From positions 3,534,001 through 3,598,000 of the forward strand of contig CP075497.1 in the NCBI GenBank assembly GCA_021613535.1: 64,000 nucleotides of DNA, in the 5' to 3' direction. Positions 22,755 to 34,600 of this stretch are shown here, piece after piece. Positions within the stretch are counted from its first letter, which is position 1; every line of letters begins with the position of its first letter. The position numbers were made by a program, and so were the translations under genes. The DNA is from Adineta vaga. Its lineage: Eukaryota; Rotifera. The notes below the pieces were generated by a model that saw only the letters and a program-made list of their open reading frames with translations, was not told where the DNA came from and made no database searches.

Positions 22755-24187
22755 TTAGGAATGATGACGTTTCTTTTTTCTCGTTGAACGATCTTTCGAT
22801 CGAGATCGTTTATGTTTTCGAGAAGATTTTAATGAAGGATTTCGAAAGACATGTAAATAATTACAACGACGACCTTTCGGACATTTACCAAGTTCAGATA
22901 AACCTTTAAGAAAAAAAATGAATAAATTATCACTCAATGAATGTATTTTTACCACAAATTGCTGTTGACCAACTAGGAATATTTACAAATTGACATTGAA
23001 CCATTCGACCAGCATAGTACCGAGTATTTAATGCTTGATATGCTAGCATTGCTTGATAATCTCTGTAAGAAATCGAATGAAGATGAGAAAACATCATCAT
23101 AAGAAGAAGAAGAATACTTACGTTTCATATTGAACATAAACATTACCACGTAAATGTATTTCAGAATTTAAACAAACTTTAAATGTTGTTACACGACCAA
23201 ACCGTTCGAATTCAGGTAAAACATCAAAATAAAAATCTTTAAAATTTTCATATCGTTCTGATTCTTCAAATTCTAAACCAATATCTAAATAAATCATGAA
23301 AGTTTATATCTACATTTCACATTCGATTCAATTTTTTTCTACCAAGATCATATTCTTCGTCCAATCCATATTGCATTTCGAAATTTGAATACATATTTAC
23401 AGCTAATAAAGTATTGGTAATATCTGATTTTGGATGTGTTCGACGGCAACTATAATGTGTAATAACAACGGCCTTTTAAAATGAAATCTATAAAATAGAT
23501 CGAACAAACCGTTCACCATATCGACAAACACCTGTTTTTAAGTAGAATAAACATGAAGGACGTTCAATACTTGGATTGTTCGTTACTTGAATGGGTGGAA
23601 ATGGATTATGTATTGGAACTGTAATTGATGGTACTTTTTGTTTCTCTTCGTATTCTTTTCGTTTAATTTCTCTTTGTTCACGTATTCTTCGACTTTTTTC
23701 ACTAGATAAAATCTGAAAATAGATGTTAATTCTTCTTTCTCAACATACTGTTCTTCTTCTTCATCAATTTCTCTTTGTTTTCGAAGATTTTCTCGATGAA
23801 TAATCCATGCTTGATACAATGGATCATTTTCTCTTTGGATTTCTTCTAAACGAAGTTTTTCATCACGTTCTTTGCCATTCTTTTGTCGAATGATTTGTCG
23901 ACGAAGTTTTTTAATCAATAATCGATAAATCTTATGACTTAAATATTGATAAAAAAAGAAAAAGTCAAGGAGAATAAATATGAATATTATATAGAGAAAA
24001 AAAAACTTTCAATTCGAGAAAAAAAAGGATATTTGTTATACTTGAAGACACTTGTTGGATATTTGTCTTTGAATTGTTTGATTTTATTGAATTTCAATTG
24101 TTGAAATACTTCATTATCCATTCGAATGTCTATTTCAAATAAATCTTCCTGATTTTCATTTGTGATCCATAGTTTATTCGATTCCAT
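22755..24187 (-). CDS. ZRSR2: ZRSR2 (U2AF35-related protein), 3' splice-site factor
   Basis: Splicing factor that helps recognise 3' splice sites, especially of minor (U12) introns. The minus-strand ATG at 24187 begins MESNKLWITNENQEDLFEID, an N-terminal exon I cannot match to the human protein. It is followed by the family's basic helix (HKIYRLLIKKLRRQ) and a Glu/Arg-rich coil. Core: first CCCH finger C-x8-C-x5-C-x3-H (CLFYLKTGVCRYGERCRRTH, with an intron between the second and third Cys), an atypical RRM (FYFDVLPEFERFGRVTTFKV, then HLRGNVYVQYE) and the second finger (CPKGRRCNYLHVFRNP). It ends in a short Arg/Ser/Lys tail (KHKRSRSKDRS), much shorter than the human RS domain. The stop is at 22755-22757. 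Confidence 0.92.
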
Positions 24188-24481
24188 TCAATGAACCAAT
24201 GAAATTCAAGTACATATGTGTCGACATATTCGGAAAATAAAAACAAGCACATGATTTTTTTTCTCTCATCGATAATCATGATAATTTCTATTGTTGAACA
24301 AATGATTTGTTAGCTTTTTTTCATATGTTTTGGAATATAGTCACATTTTGATGTTTACTTGGTGGTATAAATGACCTTGACAAATAATGTCACTAGCACG
24401 ATAATCAATCAAGGAAAAACTGATTGTGTTTGTGTGTATGTTTAACTATTGATTTCTTCTTTTTTAGAGTAGATTTTCAAC
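24188..24481. promoter_or_regulatory. Divergent spacer ZRSR2 / PICALM with acceptor-like site
   Basis: About 290 bp between divergent start codons. On the plus strand a T-rich tract ending ttcttttttag (AG at 24466-24467) lies 14 nt before the PICALM ATG, consistent with a leader-splice acceptor. Confidence 0.45.
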
Positions 24482-27400
24482 ATGCAACCAGGCGGGCAAA
24501 GTCTCGTTGATCGACTTTTAGCAGCGAAAAATACCATCGCTGGACAAGCTTTAGCAAAAGTTGTTTGTAAAGCAACAACGGAAGAAATTATGGGTCCAAA
24601 ACGAAAACATTTGGATTGTAAGCAATTTGAATTTGTTGATCGTTGAAATCTTATTGATTTTGTTTTCTTTATTTTTAGTTCTTTTACAAGCAACTAATGA
24701 GATGAATGTTTCAATTCCTCAATTAGCTGATTTATTGATTGAACGTACACAAAATTCATCATGGGTGGTTTCTTACAAGGCATTAATTACAATTCATCAT
24801 TTAATGTGTTTTGGAAACGAAGTAAAATTATCTTTTGAAACTGATTGTAAATTAAAATTTGATATTTTAGCGTTTTGAAGCTTATATGGCTTCACATAAT
24901 CATCGTCTACAACCGGCTGCTTACTTAGATCGAATGGGAATGCCAGGTGGTGATATGTCAAGTTATGTTCGACGTTACGCAAATTATTTAAATGAAAAAC
25001 GAGATGCATATAAATTGACAGGTTTTGATTTTTGTAAAATTAAACGAGGGTTAGTTTTCTTTGGATTAACTTTAATCTACCATGTTTCTCATTAATTTCT
25101 TTTTTTCTAGAAAAGATGATGGTGTTCTTCGAACAATGCCAACAGACAAGGTTTGAATTAAATTTTATAGAATTTAAAATCAAATTTATTCGATATTTTA
25201 GTTGCTGAAAGCATTACCGATTCTTCAAAAACAATTAGATGCTTTATTGGAATTTGAAGTAAGGAGATTGTGACTTTTATTTTATAGTCTAAATACAAAA
25301 ACAAAAGAAAACTTTAGGATAAAAAATTGAAATCTTCTGTAAGTTCAATTTGAAGTGGATTAAGACATTTTGAATATTAGCATGGGAATATGCATGAGAA
25401 TTAGTTCTTCTTTTCAAAAAAAATTCACACTTTGTCTTCTTTTCTCTAGGTGACACCAAATGAACTAACAAATGGTGTTATCAATAGTTGTTTCTTTCTT
25501 TTAATTAAAGATCTTATTCGTTTATATGCAGCTTTCAATGATGGAATGATTAATTTGCTTGGTAAACATTTCGTTACTGAAGAATAGAACTTTTCTCTTA
25601 ATTGATTTTTATTTTTTTAGAAAAATATTTCGATATGAATAAAAAACAATGCCGTGAAGGATTGGATATTTATAAGAGATTCCTTGAACGAACAGATAAA
25701 GTTTCCAGTTTCCTCAAAGTCGCCGAGGTAAGTGTCATTTCATTGAATCTTTTGAGACAATTTTCGATAAATAAAAACCGATAAAAATAAAACTTAGCGG
25801 TACAAACAATTATTCGACCGAGGGTTTCTGAGACAGGTAATGATGAATTTCGATCGCAATTAAGAATGATATACCTTCTTGATCACACTTTTAACTTTTG
25901 TTTTTTTTCACGAATCTAATCAAGTTTGTTTTGTATCTCTAGCAACTTTCAGTTTATGTTTATCGGGTTTGTCTTGCTCGACAGAAACGAATTCATTTTA
26001 ACTAAATCATGGCTTAGTTTTCTTTGCTTTTACTAGTTTGCGAGATACTAACATTAAGAAGAAAAGAAAACAAATGAAGAATTTTTGAAAATTCAATATT
26101 AATTCTTGTTTTTAGACATCGGGTATGGATCGAAGTGAAATTCCGGATTTATCACGAGTAAGTAATGATTATCATATGAGAAATAATGATTGTTTTCATG
26201 AGAATTCGTATACATCTATATAGAGAATTGATGACAATAGAGTAAGTGCGAGGGGAAATGGAGATAAAACTTGCATGATCATTTTTTTTTGACTAAATTA
26301 GAGATTATGAATGATTTTTTTTCGTATTAGAAAAATGATCTTGTATGAAATTTGATTTTTAGGCACCGAGTAGCCTTTTAGAAGCTTTGGAAAATCATTT
26401 GGCACATATGGAAGGTAAAAAGATTCCAGCTCAGGCATCGATTTCACGGTATTGAAAAAGGGAAATCTTTATGATGTTATAATTGATCGAATCTATTTTT
26501 CTAGACAACAAACTGAACAAGATTTGAAAAGTTTTTCACGCGATTTAATACTTAATGATAGTGATGATCCACAAAAGATTCTTGAAGAAGAGGCTAAAGC
26601 ACTAGCACAATTTAATAAAGTTCGTACATCAAACAAAACTATCATATTCATATTTGAAATATTGGATATTTATTTTTGTTTAGAATAAAGATTCATCATC
26701 ACCATCTGCATTTTCTTCAAATGCTCCGACAACAACATCGAGTGGAAATGGTTTTGGTGATACAGATTTCTTTTCTCAACACCAATCATCATCATCGAAT
26801 GGTCAATATTCAACACCGAATACTACTGTTCAACAGCAACAATTATTAACTGATGATCTTTTCTCATTTGCATCACCACCAGCACAAGCTGCTACAAATA
26901 CGTTCTTCAATAACAATCAAAACAGTTTTCCGGCATTTCAGCAACAACCATTCCAAAATGTACTCGATACATCAGTACCTAAAAGTAAGTACATAGATTT
27001 GTTATTGATTTATTTTCTCTGTAAATCGTTGAATGATAAACATTAATCTATATATAATTTTTTTTCCCTTAAAAAAGCGGAAGAAGCTCCGCATTATGAA
27101 ACATCGACATTATCAAATCTAAATGAAGGTAGTTTTCTAAATATTGTCGCATGTTCTACATTGTTTTGATCGCACGTAGAGACGTTTATTGTATTTATTG
27201 TTGTACAAATTCAACTCATTGATATATTTTAATGAATTGCAATATATTCGTATTTTAGCAAACTTTTTCGATGATATTCTTCAACCAACATCACTTTCAT
27301 CAGGCAAAAATGCATCAGCAGCACCATTATTTTCAAATAATCAAAACATTCCAACGACTACGAAACCACTTCAATCAGGTGATCTGAATTCATCATTAAA

Positions 27401-29810
27401 TCAATTACTTGAAAATCTCGATATTAAAAATCGATCAATGATTGGGTAAAGATTTTTGCTATCGAATGAATTGTATATGATTAATAAGTGATCTCGTTTT
27501 CTCTTGTATTCAGAAAAACTCATCAGTGGACACCAGATGATGGGAAAAATCAACAAAAAATTGGTGTGGGAAGTGGTAATCTGAATAGTCCTGGTTCAAC
27601 ATGGCCCAGTCAACCCGCAGCAGCTGGACCTTTTGGTGGCGTAAGTAGATTTAAACATTTTATCAAATAAAAATTGAATGATTTTCATATTAATCTCCTT
27701 TATCTGTTTAGATGGGTAGCGTTCAACAAAATACAGTATGGCAACAACCACCGCCTCAAGCATCATCAACCAATCCCTTCGCTGCGCCTACTGGCTCATC
27801 GGTATGTAATTTTCTTTTGTTTTTTCTTCTTTCTCTCTCTTTCACAATCAGCTGCTCGTATTCGTCGACATCATCGAGTCTCTTTTTTTGCCCACACATA
27901 TTTACAAAGTATTTTTTTCTTGCTCTTTTCTTATCTTTGTGCTTCAATTATGCAAGCACATTCACGCATTTATTTTTTTTTTCTTCTCTCCCTTTTTGCT
28001 CATTCGCTCGTTACACACACTAGTTAGATATGATTTATTTGCATTTGCTTGCATTTTCTTCAGTTGACTATGTTTTTTCTCTCGACTCACTACAGCAGCA
28101 AGCAATGATACCCCTTTTTCAAACATCTCTTTTGACGAATAAAAAAACCGACAAACGAGCGAGTCATTTGCCTATCTAACTTTCATTATTCGCTTCGTCT
28201 CTTTCACTCTCTCTCTCTCTCCCTCTCTTTTATGCATGCACATGTGCTTTACTAGCAACTCAATGTGCACATTTTAACTGAAAAAGAGACAAGCAAGCAG
28301 CAACAACCAAACATAAAACACAAGTTGCATTAACGTTTTGTGCACACAGGCACATTGAGTTTAGTTGTAGTGATGTCTCTCTCTGCTGTGTATGTGTGTG
28401 TATGTGCGGGCGCACAAACACGAGTCTCCTTCTTTTTCCCCCTGTCCCTCTCTCATTTTTCTTGCATTAACGACAAGCAGTCATTTGATTTTACGTATGT
28501 AATGATAGAAGCAGCAGTATTATCAAGAAAAAATATGCTTTTATACGAGCTTTTTTCTCGATTCGTCTTCGATGTATTTTAACATGAAGAAAAATACGTT
28601 GGAAATTTGATTTGAGCTGAGTAAAACTAGTAAGTACTTATACAATTTATTCCCAATAACTTTCCTATTTTAACCCCTATATTCACACACACACACATAC
28701 ACACATGCAGAGAAAGAGATCTGTTGCATTACTCAATAATGTCTATATCTACTGAAAAAGTTTACATGTAGTCTTGAGAAATTTCGAGTCATCATCGAAT
28801 TACTGATGTTGCTAGCTAGATGTCAGGTTATATCAAATAAAAATAAATGATTCTTAAAGATTCTATTGCGATATTGAAATTAAATAATAGATCAATAAAA
28901 GAAATATATCATGACATATTCATTAAATCACATCTATAATAGATGAATAATCAAAAGTATGGTTGATTACTCTCTTGAGGAAGATCATTTGAAATAATGA
29001 CAAAGAAAGTAATGAAGATTGATTATATTCTATGTTGAATTTGTTATTCAGTATTATGTCGTTCTATTCATTCAAACATCAGATATAAAGAGATGATTCA
29101 TTGTCTATTATTCTCAATAAACCTTCGGACACTTCAATATTGAGTAATTATACAATTACGATGCTTGCTTTGATTGAGTTTTCGAGAAAATGAAATCTTG
29201 TAGATTAGAAACGTAATTATCTCTAGAAGTATTCTTTCGTACGCTAAATAAATTCGATCTGAATGATTAACTTATGCTATATTATTTTGCATTTAAATAG
29301 ATGTACATGACGAATGTAATGCGTCCATATTATCCTGTGGTAATAAAATAAACCTTCTTTCTCATATGTGTATTTGTGGGATTTGAGAAAATAACTAAAT
29401 GAATGATTAATTTATCCAATCTATCATTCGCATTAATTGCTATGTTAATTATTATAGCTAATCTATCTAGTTGCAAAGCTTTGATGCATAATATGCTTTT
29501 GCTTGGGAAAGTTTTGGTGAATAGATTATTTTTTAATTGAAAGATTCTAACACAAGCTTTGATACGTAACAAGGCATATTCTAATAAAAGTATTGCATGA
29601 GTTTACCAAATCGTTTCGTTTTTGTTATTTATACAGATCATATTGATTGTAAATTTATTTTAGCAAACGGGCTTTGGTGGTCAAGGTGCACGACCTACAG
29701 GGGCAAATACGAATCCATTTGCTGCTCCGCAACCATTTGGTGCAGCATCATTTGGTCAACCAGCAAAAACAAATCAATCGCAGGTTAATGATCCATTTGG
29801 TGATCTTTAA
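24482..29810 (+). CDS. PICALM: PICALM/AP180-type clathrin assembly protein (ANTH domain)
   Basis: Endocytic adaptor linking PI(4,5)P2, clathrin and AP2. ATG 24482 ([20 protein letters not shown]) starts an ANTH domain: [20 protein letters not shown] carries the basic PIP2 site, followed by [55 protein letters not shown] and [20 protein letters not shown]. The unstructured C-terminal half holds adaptor motifs: DDLFSF, NFFDDI, two NPFAAP (EH-domain ligands) and a terminal DPFGDL. A segment [14 protein letters not shown] matches the conserved late segment of vertebrate CALM. About 14 exons. Two tiny optional exons (25798-25836, 26224-26241) and a 1.9 kb intron (27802-29663) stand out. Stop TAA is at 29808-29810. 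Confidence 0.94.
25798..25836 (+). other. Candidate 39-nt cassette exon in PICALM
   Basis: Flanked by aaaacttag and gtaatg, 13 open codons in phase 0 ([13 protein letters not shown]), between VAE and [10 protein letters not shown]. The sequence also reads correctly when it is skipped, as in human CALM, so it would be an optional insertion at the end of the ANTH domain. Confidence 0.4.
26224..26241 (+). other. Candidate 18-nt microexon in PICALM
   Basis: Flanked by tatatag and gtaagtg; six codons in phase 0 (RIDDNR) between DLSR and APSSLLEAL. The upstream pyrimidine tract is weak, so constitutive use is unlikely. Confidence 0.35.
27802..29663 (+). other. 1.86-kb intron of PICALM
   Basis: From donor gtatgt to acceptor ttttag, about thirty times the usual intron size here. 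It has pyrimidine-rich and CT/CA microsatellite stretches (about 28205-28230 and 28686-28706) and no recognisable nested gene on either strand. Phase is preserved across it (S|QTGFGG). Confidence 0.8.
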
Positions 29811-31629
29811 ATCTTCGATCAATACCAGCAACATAAAAAGACTTTTAAAAAACTCAAGAGACAGAGAGAAAATCCAATCATTTCCCTTTTGTCTTGTGCA
29901 ATGCTTTATTTAATTTAATTGTCTTCGTCAAAACATCCTTATTATAATCAAAACGTAGTCGATCCATGAACATTCCACCCAACAATTTATTATCACCTTC
30001 TTCGATTTATCTCTAGTCACCTGATCCAAAGAAATACAAAGAAGAAAAAAAAACATTCAAAAAAAGACTCCATTCGACGTTGTACCTGTTAGATCTGATA
30101 GACTGCGCTACTTCTCCTCCTCCTGATCTCTGCAAGTACGCATGTTTTCTTTTCTTAATCTCTCTTATTCTTAATATCAACATTTCCTAAATTTAATGTT
30201 TTCACTTATGTAATTTGTATCCTAAGCCAAAAGCCAAAAACAAAAAAAACGAAAAACGAAAAAAAAAACTTATTTTTCTATATCTTGTGAGTGTGCGTGT
30301 TTGATTAAATTTCTGTTTTCTCTTTTTCAAATTACTAGCACTGTTGCCTTCTTTCTTAAACTTCTTCCTTTACTTATCCTACCATCCTTATTTATTGTCA
30401 TAATTGATTATTCGTGTCTGTACAATCTCTTTTCTTCTCTCATATATACCACCGGTTTCTCATCGTGTAGATTGAAATTATCTCTAATTTCTTCTTTTTT
30501 TTCGTCTCATCAAACAAATATGTGTGTTTGTTGTTGGTGATTTTACCTTTTTTTCTCCTCTCACAATTTTTTTTTCTTCATAAAAAGAAATTTTCATTAA
30601 ATAGTGTCATAAAACGAAATCATTGTCTTTTATTCCTTTGCATGAGAGATTTCATAATCGATGTTTTGAGATTTCAATTGTTCAATGAAAAGTAATGTAT
30701 TTCGATGATTTCTCTGTTTTAATGATATATTTCATCTATATTTATTTCTCTTTTCCAGGATGAATTTCTTAGATGGATGTTGATCTTAACAATGAAAGAT
30801 GGGTGGTGAGTGATTCTAATCTAAATAATTTCTTTAATCGACAATAGTCGTCGCTACTTCCCAGTCAGTTGTCTTTTTCTATTCATAACTTATCGACGTC
30901 GGCAAGCGACATTGCGCGACCGTGCTATTCACATATATACTTCATCTAGTGAAAACAAAAGTGGATGATGAAGGCGTCGCTATCGTCCGTTCGGTAGAAA
31001 AGAGGTCTCGAGTATGTCATAGTCAAGATGGCGATGTAATCGTGAAAGAAAAAAGAAAATCGAAAATAAAACAACATACATACATATATCTAGATCCCAT
31101 GTGTTGAGTGTATGTGCTCATCGTATGATATTGTTATACTTTATTACAATCAATGTTCAGGTAATGAAAATAAATAGGATTACGAAGATATGATTAGAAA
31201 GTTCCGCTGTTGAAGTGCAGAAAAACTTGGTGAAAATATTTGTTTATGTTATTTACATTCGACGAAAAAATGTTCATTTAGCGTTTTTTAAGCGAATTTT
31301 TTCAGTTTTTAGTCGATGAAAAGGATTAAATGATAGATGAGAATCATCTCATGTATAGTTTCTTGTTTTTGAGAAGACCTTGGCTAAAAAGGAAATTTCC
31401 TGAAGTGTTAAAATACGAATATATTTTTTAGAAAAACTGGACATTTTTGAATTTCCTAGTGAAGTACTCATTAGAATAAACAAAATTATATATAAAAAAG
31501 TTTATAAAATTATCGATAAATAAAGTACGATTTAGAAATTCCCAGTTTAGACGGTTGTTTTTCTCTCGGACGAGTTTGAGAAAAGTTCGATATAAGAAAG
31601 TATTTGCGGTTTTTTTGACAGATGGTCAC
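29811..31629. other. Intergenic PICALM-CHD1, includes probable CHD1 leader
   Basis: The first part is a likely 3' UTR for PICALM. A short exon-like piece (ttttccag at about 30752-30759, donor gtgagt near 30806) contains ATGs in a phase that could splice to 31678 and supply an alternative CHD1 start. No other coding content was recognised. Confidence 0.4.
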
Positions 31630-34600
31630 ATGTCAATGAATATAAATGAATTTTCTTTTCGATTTTCTTTTCATAGCAATTCCAATACTCAACATCAGTT
31701 AAACAGTGATTATCGAACAACACTTGATCATCATCAGTTGAATGACGATGATGAATCGAATCCTATTGAGCAAAATTCTAGTTTATCACATTTTATAACA
31801 TCAGCAAAAAGATTAGATGACGATGAAGAAGATGAACCTCTTCTGTCACGACAACGGCAAAGTCAAAAACAAACAACAACAGTAACGAATACAAATGTGC
31901 TGCATAGTTCAGATGAATCTGAACAACATCAAGAAAGGTTAAGTGATAGTGATGAAGATGCTGAAGCAAGTGAAGAAGAAGGAGATGATAATGATGATGA
32001 TGATGATGATGCTGCTGAAGAAGAAGAGGACGATGATGAAGATGAAGACGCAAGTGAAGATGATGAAGATGATAATGACGATGATGATGATGATGACGAT
32101 TTTGATGATAAAAGAAGATCAAAAGGAAAATCGAAACGAGGTTTTGGTCAAGCCAAAGCTAAATCCATAAAACAAGTAAATATTTCTTTTCATACACAAT
32201 ATTCATACGAAAAACTATCTTCAATGGCCGAAAAAGATCCTTTTCAACTTAATACGAGATGTAGTTATATCATTATCAATTAGATTAATAACTTTGCGAT
32301 AAATTCATAGTGATGATGGGTTATTTCCTACATATCACAACGATAGAGATCTTCGATAGCCAACGTCGCTATTCACTATGAGAATGTTTAACAGCTAAAA
32401 TAAATATGATCAACTACAGATTGCATATTAAATATAACGAAAAAACATATTCTATATAATTCTTTATTCAGACTAAACGTTCCAAGAGTGCTACGACGAA
32501 TGCATCATCTACGCGTAAGCGTCAACGAACATCATCATCAACCAGTTTTGCATCTGCATCGAAAAAGCCTCGTCGCCAACCATCAACAGGTGGTGGAAAT
32601 TCGTCGACTTCATTAAATAAACGAAAAAATCGTCGAACAGCTGCAGCAAATCCAATCAATTATCATGAACAATCCGATGATGATGATATGAATGATCAAG
32701 CGCGACGTAAAGCGAAAAAACAACAACGTCATTTATCATCAAATTCCGATTCAGATGATGATCAAAATAGCAATAATGATGATGAATCCAATTCAAATGA
32801 ATATCATCAACAAACCAAATCCAATCTTGTCACTGATCTTGAAATCAATACTGCTAAACGACAAACAAAAGTTCGAACATCCGATAATTTATCATCATCC
32901 GGTGAAGGAATAACATTAGTAACAGATGAACCATCATCCGAAATTATTGAAAAAGTTTTAAAAGTACGTTTTGGTCGTAGAGATGCGACGGGTCCATCGA
33001 CTACTATATATAATATTGATGAATTCGGTGATCCAAATGCGAATTATAACGGTGATGATGAAAGTCAATTGGATGGTGAACAACAGTTTTTAATCAAATG
33101 GAAAAATTGGTCACATTTACATAATACATGGGAAAGTCGATCAAGTTTACATCAATCACATGTGAAAAATTCACGTATTTTAGAAAATTTTCTTAAACAA
33201 CATGAACAAACACGTTTATGGCGTCGTGAAAATTTAAATATGGATGAAATTGAATTATTTGAATGTCAGCAAGAATTAAGTGATACAGCATTAGCTGGTT
33301 ATCAACAAGTTGAACGTATAGTTGCACATGAAAAAAATCGTGAACTAGACAATACATATGATTACCTATGTAAATGGGATGGTTTACAATATAGTGAATG
33401 TACATGGGAAGATGGAAATCTAATTGGTAAAAGATTTCAAGATAAAATTGATGAATATAATGTAAGACAGACTCAACAAGGAGAAGATTTACTATTACAA
33501 CAACAACAACAAGCAAATAGTGGAAGTGGAAGAAAGAAAACAGCGATAATTCGACCGCGATTTTCACCGATTACAGTTCAACCATTGTATTTAGCTCCGG
33601 AAGAAACTGAGTTTAAATTACGAGATTATCAATTAGAAGGCTTAAATTGGTTAGCACACTCATGGTGTAAACAAAATTCCGTGATATTAGCCGATGAAAT
33701 GGGACTTGGTAACGTTTTTTTTATTTATGAAAAGAAATTCATCTTTATTTCTTGTTTTTGAAATTTTAGGTAAAACTATTCAAACAATATCGTTTCTTTC
33801 CTATGTATTCGAAGAACATCATGTTCATGGTCCATTTCTTATAGCTGTACCTCTATCAACGATTCAAGGTTGGCAACAAGAATTTCATCGTTGGGCACCA
33901 CAGATGAATACTATTATCTATATTGGTGATATGGTTTCACGTGAAAAAATCCGTCATTTTGAAATGTATCAATCTGGCAATAAAAAACAACTGAAATTCC
34001 ATGCTTTATTAACAACATATGATTTTCTCTTAAAAGATAGTAAATATTTATCATCAATCAATTGGAGTGTTATACTTGTTGATGAAGCTCATCGTTTAAA
34101 AAATGATGATTCAATGCTTTATCGAACATTAATTCAATTTGAGTCGCAACATCGAATATTAATTACAGGTACACCATTACAAAATTCTTTAAAAGAATTA
34201 TGGTCATTGTTACATTTTATAATGCCAAATTATTTTGATGATTGGAATCATTTTGATTCCAAATATTCCTCATTATTAACATCCAATGATACAAGTTCAG
34301 TAAAACGTTCAAGTGATTTACATAAAGAATTAGAACCATTTCTATTACGACGTATAAAACGTGATGTAGAAAAATCTTTACCAGCAAAAGTTGAACAAAT
34401 TCTTCGTGTTGAAATGACACGTTTACAAAAACAATATTATAAATGGATATTAACAAGAAATTATCGAGCATTAACCAATGAACGTGGAGGAAGTTTACCA
34501 TCATTTATTAATATTATGATGGAATTAAAAAAATGTGCTAATCATGCTTTTTTTGTTAAACGTGATGATGAAAATAATGCGACACTTGATGTAAGAAAAT

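Noticed and set aside
28340-28582. Possible gene nested in the long PICALM intron
   Set aside because: The open frame is short, rich in Ser/Phe/Val from repeat sequence, and has no family similarity or splice context.
31793-32122. Minus-strand open frame rich in His and Leu
   Set aside because: It is the antisense of the GAT/GAA repeats that encode the acidic CHD1 N-terminus.
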